Position numbers and translations under genes: made by a program
The notes under the pieces: generated by a model
What the model was told of the DNA's origin: nothing
What the model saw: the letters and a program-made list of their open reading frames with translations, nothing else
Database searches by the model: none
Shown: positions 33,612-43,092 of the stretch, in pieces
How the letters are laid out: each line of letters starts with the position of its first letter
How positions within the stretch are numbered: the first letter of the stretch is position 1
From: Lachnospiraceae bacterium
Lineage (GTDB): Bacteria; Bacillota; Clostridia; Lachnospirales; Lachnospiraceae
Assembly: GCA_910574195.1 (NCBI GenBank)
Contig: CAJTBF010000003.1
Coordinates: 186,001 to 250,000, forward strand
DNA length: 64,000 bases
Direction: 5' to 3'

Positions 33612-34388
33612 CTATATATTTAAAATAAATTCATCCTGATTCCTGTAAAAGACAAACAGACCGGCAGCCAGCACAAGCAGTGTCTCCACCACGGCAACCA
33701 ACAGCGATACCGGATCCAGAATCTTATTGTGCAACATCACATCCCGAAACATCATCAAAATATTTGTAATCGGATTCAACCTTACAATCGGATACAGCCA
33801 GGAAGGCAGAATGGACATCGGATAGATGACCGGCGTCAGATACATCAATGCCGTAGTAAACACCGAATACAGATGGATAATATCCCGGAACTTCACGGTA
33901 ATGGCCGACAGAATCAGTCCTACACCAAGGCTGAACCCCACCAGCAGAAGTAAAGGAACCGGTACAAGAAGTACCGTCCAGTGCAGTTCGGTACGCATGG
34001 CCACCATGACCAGAAGCAATGCGGAGAAAGATGCCATCAAGTTAATAAAAATAGAGAACACCCTTGACAGCACAAAAAGATATTTGGGGACATATACTTT
34101 TTTGATCAAAGAAGCATTCGCAATAATCGCGGACATAGAAGAAGTAGTGGATTCCGAAAAAAAGTTAAACACTACCTGTCCGCTGAGCAAATATAACGGG
34201 AAATTTTCAATCTCAAACTTGAACAGATTTGAAAATACAACTGACAGTACAATCATCATAAACAGTGGATTGAGAAGTGTCCACAGTACCCCCAACACGG
34301 AACGTCTGTATTTTATTTTTATGTCCCTGCCCACCAGTTCCCGCAACAGGGGTTCAAACTTTTTAAAATTCTGAATGTATTGTGACAT
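33612..34388 (-). CDS. ABC transporter permease for polysaccharide export (Wzm/TagG type)
   Basis: About 258 residues with six membrane helices, of the ABC-2 type. The start has LLRELVGRDIKIKYRRSVLGVLWTLLNPLF, the amphipathic gate-helix region of TagG/RgpC/GacD proteins, and FRDIIHLYSVFTTALMYLTPVIY is the second conserved block. GGGGAGG lies before the ATG at 34386-34388, so this is preferred over a GTG at 34421 inside rfbC. It pairs with the ATPase gene 11 bp downstream. Confidence 0.95.
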   Translation of the reverse strand: MSQYIQNFKKFEPLLRELVGRDIKIKYRRSVLGVLWTLLNPLFMMIVLSVVFSNLFKFEIENFPLYLLSGQVVFNFFSESTTSSMSAIIANASLIKKVYVPKYLFVLSRVFSIFINLMASFSALLLVMVAMRTELHWTVLLVPVPLLLLVGFSLGVGLILSAITVKFRDIIHLYSVFTTALMYLTPVIYPMSILPSWLYPIVRLNPITNILMMFRDVMLHNKILDPVSLLVAVVETLLVLAAGLFVFYRNQDEFILNI

Positions 34389-34404
34389 TTCATCCTCCCC
34401 GTGC

Positions 34405-34965
34405 TTAATGTAAGGACTCACGAAATCCTTTCCAATGCTGATCCTTTTCGGAAATAATCAGATCTTCCATCCCCATGCCCTGCGGAAGCGGCCATTTTAC
34501 TCCGATCTCCGGATCATTCCATGCAATTCCCCCTTCATCATTGGGATGATAAAAGTCGGTACATTTATACGCAAATTCTGCACTGTCTGAGAGCACAATA
34601 AATCCATGTGCAAAATTCTTCGGAATAAAAAACTGCTTTTTATTCTCTGCCGACAGATACACGCCATACCACTGCCCATAGGTGGGAGAACCTTTTCTGA
34701 TGTCCACAGCCACATCATAGACCTCTCCGCTCACCACACGCACCAATTTATCCTGGGGATAGTGAATCTGGAAATGCAGGCCGCGCAGCACGCCCTTTCT
34801 GGAACTGGACTGGTTGTCCTGTACAAATTCCTGGGCGATTCCTGCCTCTTTATAATCGTTGTAATTATAGGTTTCCATAAAATATCCGCGTTCATCTCCG
34901 AAAACCGCCGGTGTAATCACTTTCAGACCTTCAATATTACATGTCTCTACCGTAATTTTTCCCAT
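34405..34965 (-). CDS. rfbC: dTDP-4-dehydrorhamnose 3,5-epimerase
   Basis: RmlC epimerises C3 and C5 of dTDP-4-keto-6-deoxyglucose. The 186-residue cupin shows GDERGYFMETYNYNDY, FVQDNQSSSRKGVLRGLHFQ with the active-site His, GEVYDVAVDIRKGSPTYG and FFIPKNFAHGF. It lies 18 bp after rfbA and its 3' end abuts the permease gene, so sugar-nucleotide supply and export are in one operon. Confidence 0.97.
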   Translation of the reverse strand: MGKITVETCNIEGLKVITPAVFGDERGYFMETYNYNDYKEAGIAQEFVQDNQSSSRKGVLRGLHFQIHYPQDKLVRVVSGEVYDVAVDIRKGSPTYGQWYGVYLSAENKKQFFIPKNFAHGFIVLSDSAEFAYKCTDFYHPNDEGGIAWNDPEIGVKWPLPQGMGMEDLIISEKDQHWKGFRESLH

Positions 34966-34983
34966 CTTTTTTCCTCTTTTTCT

Positions 34984-35865
34984 TTATTGATCAATATATT
35001 TTCCGTCCAGCACATCTTTCAGATATCTTCCATACTGATTCTTTTTATATAATTCATAGGACTCGCTTAGTTTTTCTTTGTCAATCCATCCATTATTATA
35101 CGCGATCTCCTCCAGACAGGCGATCTTCCGGTTCTGATGTGTCTCCACCGTCTTTACAAAATTCGTCGCATCCACCAAAGACTCATGAGTTCCCGTATCC
35201 AGCCAGGTAAATCCCTGTCCCAGAAGTGTCACATCCAGATTTCCTTTTTCCAGATATATACGGTTCAAATCCGTAATCTCCAATTCCCCTCTGGCGCTTG
35301 GTTTGATCTGCTTTGCGTATTCCACCACATGACGGTCATAAAAATACAGCCCTGTCACGGCATAATTGGATTTCGGATTCTGCGGTTTTTCTTCCAGAGA
35401 TATTGCCTTTCCCTCCGCATCAAATTCCACCACGCCAAACCGTTCCGGATCGTCCACATAATACCCGAATACCGTGGCGCCCTCTTCCTTTTTCGCCGCT
35501 GTCCGCAGCCGTTTCCGAAGCCCGTGTCCGTGGAAAATATTATCTCCCAGAATCATGGCACAACTATCGCCCTCAATAAATTCTTCTCCAAGAAGAAACG
35601 CCTGTGCCAGCCCGTCCGGAGAAGGCTGTATCTTATAACGCAGACGGATTCCAAACTGTTCCCCGTCGCCAAGAAGTTCCTCAAACCGCGCAGTATCCTC
35701 CGGGGTAGAGATAATCAAAATCTCCCGGATTCCCGCCTCCATCAGAATACTTAACGGATAATAAATCATCGGCTTGTCGTAAATCGGAAGAAGCTGCTTA
35801 CTTGTCACCTGCGTCAAGGGGTACAATCTTGTGCCGGATCCTCCTGCCAGAATAATTCCTTTCAT
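34984..35865 (-). CDS. rfbA: Glucose-1-phosphate thymidylyltransferase
   Basis: RmlA makes dTDP-glucose, the shared precursor of dTDP-rhamnose and the 3-amino sugar of this locus. The 293-residue protein starts [24 protein letters not shown], with the nucleotide-binding GGSGTRL and Lys; [12 protein letters not shown] and [23 protein letters not shown] type blocks follow (here EKGNLDV). Length and motifs are standard for the short RmlA class. Confidence 0.97.
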   Translation of the reverse strand: MKGIILAGGSGTRLYPLTQVTSKQLLPIYDKPMIYYPLSILMEAGIREILIISTPEDTARFEELLGDGEQFGIRLRYKIQPSPDGLAQAFLLGEEFIEGDSCAMILGDNIFHGHGLRKRLRTAAKKEEGATVFGYYVDDPERFGVVEFDAEGKAISLEEKPQNPKSNYAVTGLYFYDRHVVEYAKQIKPSARGELEITDLNRIYLEKGNLDVTLLGQGFTWLDTGTHESLVDATNFVKTVETHQNRKIACLEEIAYNNGWIDKEKLSESYELYKKNQYGRYLKDVLDGKYIDQ

Positions 35866-35915
35866 CGATAACCCTCCATTCTATACTGTACTTGCAAAGT
35901 CACACACAAACCAGT

Positions 35916-36072
35916 ACGTCATTGCATGAATCCCGAAGTAAATAGCGTCTCATGTTCACAACAGCACAAGGCAAAGGAAGGAGACGATGCCGGCAGCATT
36001 ATTAACTTGACTCCAACGCAGTCACGGTATGAACAGGGGGCGATATTTGCTCGATTATGAATGCAATGACGT
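35916..36072. repeat. 12-bp inverted repeat bounding most of the rmlA-rmlB gap
   Basis: ACGTCATTGCAT (35916-35927) and ATGCAATGACGT (36061-36072) are perfect complements separated by 133 bp. They bracket a segment with no gene, in a gap of 215 bp within an otherwise tightly packed operon. The inside contains CAGGGGGCGATATTTGC, similar to a stretch at about 45475-45492. It could be a small non-autonomous element or its scar. Confidence 0.55.
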
Positions 36073-36080
36073 TCAAAAAA

Positions 36081-37163
36081 TCATTTTGTATGGTACATCT
36101 CTTCGTAATATTTTTGATAATTGCCGCTGGTCACATGGCGCATCCAGTCCTCATTCTCAAAAAACCATTTAATCGTGCGCCGAATTCCGTCTTCGAATTT
36201 TGTCTCCGGATACCAGCCAATCTCCTTTTTAATCTTATCCGGTGCAATGGCATAACGTCTGTCGTGCCCTTTCCGGTCCTCCACGTATTGAATCAAATTC
36301 TCACTGACCAATGCTTTTCTCGGATCATCGTCCGGCAGCATCTCCTGCAGAACATCCAGAATAATATGGATGATCTGAATATTCTGTTTCTCGTTATGTC
36401 CGCCGATATTGTAGGTTTCAAAAAGACGGCCCTTTTCCTGCACCATGTCGATTCCCTTTGCATGATCTTCCACATACAGCCAGTCCCGTACATTCTTCCC
36501 ATCGCCGTACACCGGCAGCTTTTTTCCCTGCAACGCGTTATTGATAATCAATGGGATCAGTTTTTCCGGGAACTGATACGGTCCATAGTTATTGCTGCAG
36601 TTCGTAATATTCGCCGGAAAATGATACGTATCCATATAAGATTTTACCAGCATATCGGAAGATGCCTTGCTTGCAGAGTAGGGACTATGAGGATCGTAAG
36701 GCGTCGTCTCATAAAAATATTCTCCCTCCTTTTCCAGGGAACCATACACCTCGTCCGTTGATACATGCAAAAACTTCTTATCTTCCTTATACGAACCGTC
36801 CGGCAATTCCCAGGCCGCCCTGGCGGCATTGAGCATCACAAGTGTCCCAAGCACATTCGTCTTCACAAACACTTCCGGATCTTTGATACTTCTGTCCACA
36901 TGGCTCTCCGCCGCAAAATGTACTACCCGGTCAATCTCATTCTCTTCAAAGATCCTGGTAATCGCCGCCGTATCACAGATATCTGCTTTGATAAAGCAAT
37001 AATTCTCTCTATGTTCCACACCCTTCAGGTTCTCAAGATTCCCGGCATAAGTCAGCTTATCCACATTGATGATTCTGATTTCGTCCCCATATTTTTTAAA
37101 CATATAATGGATATAATTCGATCCGATGAATCCTGCTCCTCCGGTCACAAGATAGGTTCTCAT
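36081..37163 (-). CDS. rfbB: dTDP-glucose 4,6-dehydratase
   Basis: RmlB forms dTDP-4-keto-6-deoxyglucose, the branch point for RmlC/RmlD and for FdtA/QdtA. The 360-residue SDR enzyme has YLVTGGAGFIGSNYIHYM, HFAAESHVDRSI, VSTDEVYGSLE, and YSASKASSDMLV with the YxxxK pair, and NNYGPYQFPEKLIPLI. It is slightly longer at the C-terminus than many RmlB proteins. The gene is 72 bp from the GT-C-like protein upstream. Confidence 0.97.
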   Translation of the reverse strand: MRTYLVTGGAGFIGSNYIHYMFKKYGDEIRIINVDKLTYAGNLENLKGVEHRENYCFIKADICDTAAITRIFEENEIDRVVHFAAESHVDRSIKDPEVFVKTNVLGTLVMLNAARAAWELPDGSYKEDKKFLHVSTDEVYGSLEKEGEYFYETTPYDPHSPYSASKASSDMLVKSYMDTYHFPANITNCSNNYGPYQFPEKLIPLIINNALQGKKLPVYGDGKNVRDWLYVEDHAKGIDMVQEKGRLFETYNIGGHNEKQNIQIIHIILDVLQEMLPDDDPRKALVSENLIQYVEDRKGHDRRYAIAPDKIKKEIGWYPETKFEDGIRRTIKWFFENEDWMRHVTSGNYQKYYEEMYHTK

Positions 37164-37235
37164 ATTCTATTCCTCCAAATTTATTTCTATTGATTATAGC
37201 ATTCCTGTACTGTAAAATCAACTCTTGCATGGAGA

Positions 37236-39170
37236 TCAATCCCTGACCTGGTAGATATAGGTACCATATTCATTATAAATCTCCTCCAGTTCTGTTTCTT
37301 CCTGATCACTCGCAAGTTCCTCCAAAGACACGATATACTTTACCCCCGTTTTCCTGAAATCTTTGTAAGACAGTTTCAAAAGAATGGAATCCGTATACAA
37401 CAGTTCAAAAGACGTGTCTTCTTCCGTAAATTCCACGGAAACATGCGCATATCGGTTATAAATATCTTCATAGTTCCCTGCAGGATCCAGTTTTCTCCAC
37501 AATTCCAGATTTGGATACGTATTGGTCGAATTGATTGTCGGCACACCATTCGCGAGTGTAAAACCAGGTAAATACATAGTTCTCCCATATGCGATCCATT
37601 TACTGTCCGGTTCTTCTTTCCGAATCTGTTGGATTTTCTGACTGACCGGCTTGGACGTTACCGCATCAAACCCCTTCGATATCGGCCGGATATAAATACT
37701 GCCCGCCACAGAAATAAAAATCAGCCCATAACACAGATACTTTTGAAACCGGTATCGAAAATCCGTCAGCAGGATCATTCCCACGGTGAAAATCAAAATT
37801 CCCGAAACCAGCATCCATTTCCATGACAGGTAATTCGGATCATATATTTTCGAACACAACAGACTCGCTCCCACTGTAAGAAGACTGACCGCCCCCCCCA
37901 GTGTCAGCGAAAACAGCTTTTTCTGTCCTGCGTCCGCAAGTAGTATTATGAGAAAGTAGACCTGGATAATTCCCATGATATCTACCACCCGGATACCCGC
38001 CGACATGCCAAGAAACGTGATTTTAGCAAGAATCGTCGGAATTCCTGTCGTGACATAAATGAAAAAGAAGAGCATCACCGCCAGTAAGCCTCCGGTAAGC
38101 CAATCCTTCTTTTCTGATTTTACCCAATGCCAGCCTGCTGCAATCGTTGGAACAGGAAAAAAATTCAGAATTACGCTGGCTTCCGAAGCATTTCCAATCT
38201 CCCGATAAGCATACAAATAAGACTGACTGTATAAAAACAGCTTTTGTATAGAAAGACCGCCGGTAGAAATCCGTTCCCCCGGATACCGAGTCTGCATAAT
38301 CGCCTGAATATACTCCTGATTCGTCCAAAGATAACTACATACCAGAGTTCCTGCAAACACAGCCATAGCCGCCACGATCCCCCAATCCCGTTTCCGGAAC
38401 TTTTTTATAGCAGGCCAGTTTTCATGAAAAAGCCAAATAAGCAGGCAGAGGATCACATATCCCATGGGGACGACCCATGCCGGATACAACGTCAGGACAT
38501 AATTTGCAAAGGAAACTGCCACGCCTGCTCCGCATAGGATCTTTTTGATTCCCGATTTCACATAAATAAAATAATAAGCGCATACAATTGCCCCCTGCGC
38601 ACCCAATAGAAATCCCGGAAATCCCCACCACAGATAAAAAGGGGACGCCACTTCCAGGCATGCGCCGGTTACCGCCAGCAATGGATTTCTTCTTGATAAA
38701 ATGAAAAAAAACTCTAATGCTACCATAAAGCAAAGAATGATGGGCGCATACCAGCAAAAACTATACGCATATTCCGCCCCCATTATTTTATATGCATATT
38801 GGAATGGTGAGCGTCCCAGAGTCGCATATCCGATATATACTCCATTGATTGCATTGAGTGTCTTTGTCCCCCTGGCAATCTCATTATACTTTCCGAATTC
38901 CCCGTCTGCGACAGACGCCAGTTTATTAGGCGTCTCCACAAGAAATTCATCCGAGCGGATCGCACGTTCCTCCCCGAATATCGGTTCTACATATTCATTT
39001 CCCATTCCCGGCTGTATCATACGGTCATATGCTGCCAGAGATTCCCCATGATACCGATTGGCCACCAGAAACACCAACAGAATCCCGGCTATCGCCCAGC
39101 GTAACTCAAATAGTTTTTTATAAAGGACGCCCGCTTTTTTTATTATATGCTTCTGTTCTGTATTCCACAT
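37236..39170 (-). CDS. Large polytopic membrane protein, GT-C-like
   Basis: About 644 residues with some twelve to thirteen helices and an extracellular C-terminal domain of about 130 residues. A long loop after the first helix carries ERAIRSDEFLVETPN; the Asp-Glu pair there matches the catalytic position of GT-C glycosyltransferases. I do not recognise the family with certainty; it is not DUF2142-like at the C-terminus. I chose the ATG at 39168-39170, which has GGAAGGAAG upstream, over a TTG at 39245. Its position next to rmlB and the lysozyme gene, together with the flippase and lipid-sugar synthase further up, suggests an outside transferase comparable in role to GacL. Confidence 0.72.
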   Translation of the reverse strand: MWNTEQKHIIKKAGVLYKKLFELRWAIAGILLVFLVANRYHGESLAAYDRMIQPGMGNEYVEPIFGEERAIRSDEFLVETPNKLASVADGEFGKYNEIARGTKTLNAINGVYIGYATLGRSPFQYAYKIMGAEYAYSFCWYAPIILCFMVALEFFFILSRRNPLLAVTGACLEVASPFYLWWGFPGFLLGAQGAIVCAYYFIYVKSGIKKILCGAGVAVSFANYVLTLYPAWVVPMGYVILCLLIWLFHENWPAIKKFRKRDWGIVAAMAVFAGTLVCSYLWTNQEYIQAIMQTRYPGERISTGGLSIQKLFLYSQSYLYAYREIGNASEASVILNFFPVPTIAAGWHWVKSEKKDWLTGGLLAVMLFFFIYVTTGIPTILAKITFLGMSAGIRVVDIMGIIQVYFLIILLADAGQKKLFSLTLGGAVSLLTVGASLLCSKIYDPNYLSWKWMLVSGILIFTVGMILLTDFRYRFQKYLCYGLIFISVAGSIYIRPISKGFDAVTSKPVSQKIQQIRKEEPDSKWIAYGRTMYLPGFTLANGVPTINSTNTYPNLELWRKLDPAGNYEDIYNRYAHVSVEFTEEDTSFELLYTDSILLKLSYKDFRKTGVKYIVSLEELASDQEETELEEIYNEYGTYIYQVRD

Positions 39171-39329
39171 TTCACTGCTTCCTTCCCTGCTCCATCCCTC
39201 TGTTCTCCGCCTCTCTATTTGTTTTACGACATATCGGTCAGGCAAGAATATTTCGTATTTTGTTTCAAAGAATAATTTCCGTTCACACTTTCATCTGCTG
39301 ATGTACCGGTAACAAAAAGTCTTCCCGGT

Positions 39330-39373
39330 AACAGAAGAACCTTCCTGGTAATTCACACATTACCTCAGAAGGT
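39330..39373 (-). terminator. Possible intrinsic terminator after the GH25 gene
   Basis: Minus-strand stem with ACCTTC/GAAGGT and GGTAAT/ATTACC arms (39339-39352 with 39359-39373) and a small internal mismatch, followed by a short T-rich run (TTCTTCTGTT). It would separate the GH25 unit from the genes downstream in the 292-bp gap 39171-39462. Confidence 0.5.
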
Positions 39374-39462
39374 CCTCTGATCCAAAAAGCTTTTTTACAA
39401 CTTTGGAATTGTATTTGCCTCTTCCGGCAATCTTTCTTCAGAAACGGTCCCGGCAAAATTTC

Positions 39463-41871
39463 CTACTTCACAATATTCGGCGCTTTTCCGCTTCCTGCCC
39501 CCTGGAAGGCTTCCCCTTTTTTCACCAGTTTTATCTCAATCGCTTCCATCGGTTTCGCACAGCCGGAAGTTCCTGCCATCTCTCCGTTCTTCGCCCATCC
39601 AAGCCAGCCGTAGTCCCGGGAATGTACACGGTAATAGAGATCATACTTCTCTTTTGCATCTCCGGTCAACTCAATATACATCGCCTCGATCGGCAGCGCA
39701 CGTCCGGTTGTTCCTGCCAATGTTCCGTTACTCTTCCAGCCCTGCCAGCCAATATCCTGTACATGCGCCCGGTAACGGATGGAACCACTCTCGGTTGCTC
39801 CCCGCAGAGAAAGCTTCAAAGCCTCCACAGACAAGGCACGTCCGGTCGTTCCTGCCAGCGCTCCTCCGCTCACACGTCCCTGCCAGCCAATATCCCGGAC
39901 ATGAGCCTGATACACTACATCCGCCTCTCTGGTTCGAAATGCTTCTCCCAATGCAGGCGCCTGTGCCGAATCTGCCGACAACATATAAATCTGCATTGCT
40001 TCAATGGGAAGTCCATAATTCTCCGTACCGGCGGCTTCTCCGTCCCTTGTCCAGCCAAGCCAGCCGATATCCTGTACATGTACTCTGTAATATATATGAT
40101 ACCGATCCTTATTCTCTCCCGTCAATGCAATTTTAATCGCTTCCAGATGCTTTGCTTTCCCCGTAGTTCCAGAAGTCTCCCCACTGCCTTTCGCACTCTG
40201 CCAGCCGGTTCCTTCCACATAGCTGGAATATTCTACACCGACTCCCGACACCGACATCCCCAATGTAAACGCTTCTATACCAAGCGCCCGTCCTGTGGTT
40301 CCCGCAATATCATTGTTCCCCACCGCCGACTGCCAGCCGATCTCCGAGACATGCGTCTTACATTGCAGATGAATTCCCGGTTCCCGGTAATGAAACGGAT
40401 CCTGTGTACTTCCCGGTGCTGCGCTTCCTTTTGCCACCAGCCTGATCTGCAGAGCCTCCATATGATAGTTATACCCGACTGTCCCGGAATCTCCTCCGTT
40501 GACCGCCCAGCCAAGCCAGCCTACATTCGCGCAGTGTGTCCGGTAATACACATCATAATTTGCCGCCGCATTCCCGGATAATCGAATCCGGACTGCCTCG
40601 ATATATTTTCCTGCCTCCTCACTCCCGGAAGCCTGTCCGTTCGCAACCCAATTCTGCCAGCCTGCATCTTTTACATAAGTCTGATACTCTATTGTCAGCC
40701 CTTCTATGTTCTGCGGCGAAATTTTTACCGCCTTCATTGGCTTATTGATTCCCACACTTCCGCAGATCGCACCGTCCGCCACCGGATTCATCCAGCCATA
40801 ATCCTGCACGTTCGCAGAATAGGTAAGATGACTCTGCACAACGGCAGATGCCGTTCCATGATCCGCCGGAGCGCCGATCAAATAATTCATATCTACTCTT
40901 CCATCAATTCCGTCCACACTTCCGTTAGAAGTATACTGCCAGATTGCATAACTCCCCTGATAGTCGCAGCTGGAATTCCACTGCGCAACCCATCGGTACC
41001 AGTTAGAAAAACAGGAATCTGTCAGCCGTGTATTCCACCACTGCAGAAAAGAATATACCCCAACAGCATATCCGGAATTCTGAATGGTCGTACAAAACGT
41101 CTGTGCAATAGATGCCAGATCACTGCTCTGTGTACTACTGTCTTCCATATCATAGTAAACAGGAAACGAAGGCTTCCGCCCACTCAGCAATCGAAGTACA
41201 TGCTGCGCCTCACTCTGTGCCATTGCAGTATTTCTTGCATAAGAGTACAGATACACACCGTAGGGAATTCCCAAACGTTCACATTCCGAGACGTTCCGCA
41301 GCCACTGCTTGTCATCCTGACTACTGAAGTTACTGCCATAACCACATCGGATCATTACAAAATCAATCCCCGCCGCTTTTACTTTTTCCCAGTCAATTGT
41401 ACCTTGATGCTCGCTGACGTCAATCCCTGTCTTGGTTGCATTGGATGCGCGCACCGCATTCTTCCTTTTGATCCCCGTCTCAATCTCCAGAAGTTCTCCG
41501 TCCTTATAACGCCAGCTGTTGGCCCGGTCTCCCACCTGAGGTTCGTTGGGATCATTTTCCTGAATATCTGACTCCCCCTGCGGCGACTCTGTGAGTTCCC
41601 CTGTCGACGCAGACGCGGCGGGTGTACTGTTCTCCTGTTGTATTTCTCCCGTCACAGACTCCTGCGGCACATCGGTTGGATTCTCTTCCACGGTTTCTGC
41701 CTCTTCGGCGCTCCCCTCTTCTGCCGCAACAGTGTTCTCTTCTTCGTTTACCGCCGGCTCCGCCATATCAGCTTCAGCCGGTTTCTCTTCTGCATGAACC
41801 GGAATCACCCCCATACCGGTTCCTGTTACAATCATCGCCATCATTAGAATGACTGCTGTAAATTTCTTCAT
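39463..41871 (-). CDS. Secreted GH25 lysozyme with nine ChW repeats
   Basis: An 802-residue secreted muramidase. Signal peptide 1-27; acidic linker 28-110; GH25 domain about 147-333 with GIDVSEHQGTIDWEKVK (D151), YYDMEDSS (D241 and E243, the catalytic acidic pair) and YAIWQYTSNGSVDGIDGRVDMNY; then nine ChW repeats (starting near 349, 395, 440, 502, 547, 593, 653, 698 and 745) in three triads. In each triad the third repeat has the DVYYRTH / GWLGWA form. GH25 enzymes cut the MurNAc-GlcNAc bond. The gene sits 26 bp downstream of the DUF2304 gene, inside the glycan locus. Confidence 0.95.
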   Translation of the reverse strand: MKKFTAVILMMAMIVTGTGMGVIPVHAEEKPAEADMAEPAVNEEENTVAAEEGSAEEAETVEENPTDVPQESVTGEIQQENSTPAASASTGELTESPQGESDIQENDPNEPQVGDRANSWRYKDGELLEIETGIKRKNAVRASNATKTGIDVSEHQGTIDWEKVKAAGIDFVMIRCGYGSNFSSQDDKQWLRNVSECERLGIPYGVYLYSYARNTAMAQSEAQHVLRLLSGRKPSFPVYYDMEDSSTQSSDLASIAQTFCTTIQNSGYAVGVYSFLQWWNTRLTDSCFSNWYRWVAQWNSSCDYQGSYAIWQYTSNGSVDGIDGRVDMNYLIGAPADHGTASAVVQSHLTYSANVQDYGWMNPVADGAICGSVGINKPMKAVKISPQNIEGLTIEYQTYVKDAGWQNWVANGQASGSEEAGKYIEAVRIRLSGNAAANYDVYYRTHCANVGWLGWAVNGGDSGTVGYNYHMEALQIRLVAKGSAAPGSTQDPFHYREPGIHLQCKTHVSEIGWQSAVGNNDIAGTTGRALGIEAFTLGMSVSGVGVEYSSYVEGTGWQSAKGSGETSGTTGKAKHLEAIKIALTGENKDRYHIYYRVHVQDIGWLGWTRDGEAAGTENYGLPIEAMQIYMLSADSAQAPALGEAFRTREADVVYQAHVRDIGWQGRVSGGALAGTTGRALSVEALKLSLRGATESGSIRYRAHVQDIGWQGWKSNGTLAGTTGRALPIEAMYIELTGDAKEKYDLYYRVHSRDYGWLGWAKNGEMAGTSGCAKPMEAIEIKLVKKGEAFQGAGSGKAPNIVK

Positions 41872-41897
41872 ATCCTATTTGCACTCCCCTTATCTTC

Positions 41898-42245
41898 TTA
41901 TTTTTTCTTATCGCTTTCTCTCTTTTCATATAGCGCCAGTTCCTGTGCCAGTTCTTTCAACCGGACCGACATTCTGGAAATCATCACGGTTAATATAAAA
42001 ATAAGAACCAGTGAAAAACAAAATCCGAAGAAAAACAACATATTTGCCGGAACCTCTATCCCCATAAAGTCCGCAAGCCAACGCATTACCCCTGGAAACA
42101 CATCCAGTATCAGAACGCTCACGCCAACTGCAAGCCATGCCAGCGCATATTTCAATTCCAGCGCTTTTTTCCGGATCATATTCAGGATCACAATCAGCGC
42201 CAGTATAATGATGACCGCAACAATTACCTGAATTCGCAGATTCAT
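41898..42245 (-). CDS. DUF2304 small membrane protein (GacJ-like partner of the lipid-sugar synthase)
   Basis: A 115-residue protein with three helices (about 5-22, 32-50 and 66-88) and a basic/acidic coiled tail. The ELKYALAWLAVGVSVLILDVFP block is diagnostic of DUF2304. In group A streptococci the DUF2304 protein GacJ binds and stimulates GacI, which makes undecaprenyl-phosphate-GlcNAc. The gene lies 12 bp after a GT2 of the DPM1 type, the same pairing as GacI-GacJ. Confidence 0.9.
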   Translation of the reverse strand: MNLRIQVIVAVIIILALIVILNMIRKKALELKYALAWLAVGVSVLILDVFPGVMRWLADFMGIEVPANMLFFFGFCFSLVLIFILTVMISRMSVRLKELAQELALYEKRESDKKK

Positions 42246-42257
42246 ACTTCACCCCCC

Positions 42258-42947
42258 TTATTTTCTGATCCATTCTATTAAAATTGCCAAAGTAACCTTG
42301 ATCATATAGTAAACCGACTTTTTCGGCGATATGGAAGATACTCCGCCCTCCCTCGCTTTCATGATTACCGGTAACTCCGCAACCTTTTTCTTCCGTCTTA
42401 AGATCGCCACAACACTTTCCGGCTCCGGATAATCTTTTGGATAATCATACGCGAAGATCTTCATCACATCCCGGTTAATCATGCGAAGTCCTGAAGTCGG
42501 ATCTGTGATCTTCTGTCCCGTCAGCATCTGAATCAGAACGGTAAAATACTTAATTCCAATTCTTCTCACTCCGGAAGACTGAAATCCCTCCTTGCGAATA
42601 AACCGGGAACCAATGACCATGTCCAGATTTTGTTCCGTCAGGTATTCCGCCATACTCTTTAAAAATCCGGGATCGTGCTGACCGTCTCCGTCTACCTGGA
42701 CCGCCAGATCATATCCTTCCTCATATCCATATCGATATCCGGTCTGTACTGCTCCGCCGATTCCCAGGTTAATCGGAAGATTCACTACATTGTAATGATT
42801 TTTTTCGCAGATTCGCTTCGTCTCGTCCTGAGAACAATCGTTAATAATCACATATTCAAAATCCGGCGCTTCTTTTTCTATCGCCTGAACTGTTTTTTCT
42901 ATATTTTCACTTTCATTATAAGCCGGTATTATAATTAATTTTTTCAT
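42258..42947 (-). CDS. DPM1-like GT2, probable polyprenyl-phosphate sugar synthase (GacI-like)
   Basis: A 229-residue GT-A enzyme with IIPAYNESENIEKTVQAIEK, VIINDCSQDET, AVQVDGDGQHDPGFL (DGD metal site) and RFIRKEGFQSSGVRRIGIKY. It lacks the C-terminal helices of GtrB-type proteins, which the adjacent DUF2304 gene would provide. Predicted to load a sugar onto undecaprenyl phosphate at the inner face; the product is flipped and used by GT-C-type transferases. The sugar is unknown. Confidence 0.9.
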   Translation of the reverse strand: MKKLIIIPAYNESENIEKTVQAIEKEAPDFEYVIINDCSQDETKRICEKNHYNVVNLPINLGIGGAVQTGYRYGYEEGYDLAVQVDGDGQHDPGFLKSMAEYLTEQNLDMVIGSRFIRKEGFQSSGVRRIGIKYFTVLIQMLTGQKITDPTSGLRMINRDVMKIFAYDYPKDYPEPESVVAILRRKKKVAELPVIMKAREGGVSSISPKKSVYYMIKVTLAILIEWIRK

Positions 42948-42954
42948 ATTCTAC

Positions 42955-42993
42955 GGTTCATTCCCTTCGAATCTGGTTCATTCCCTTCGAATC
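42955..42993. repeat. Two tandem copies of a 20-bp unit
   Basis: GGTTCATTCCCTTCGAATC occurs at 42955-42973 and again at 42975-42993, one base apart. It lies just upstream of the DPM1-like gene start. The rest of the 145-bp gap shows no clear element. Confidence 0.85.
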
Positions 42994-43092
42994 CGATCAG
43001 CATGTCAAACCGCGGACATCGTCGCTCCGCTTCTGGTCGTCTCCTTCCGGTTCCCGTTCAGTCCCGCCGGTTCGGACAATGAAACACCTTTC

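Noticed and set aside
36057-36761. Plus-strand hydrophobic frame opposite rfbB
   Set aside because: It lies fully within the well-supported rfbB gene and has no recognisable family or translation signals.
39403-40581. Long open frame on the plus strand opposite the GH25 gene
   Set aside because: It is the mirror of the ChW repeats, shows only reversed repeat composition, has no domain and no ribosome binding site; similar antisense frames lie over the other ChW genes.
42955-42993. TTCGAATC in both tandem units suggests tRNA T-loops
   Set aside because: No acceptor stem, D-loop or anticodon arm can be folded around either copy; it is a simple 20-bp direct repeat.
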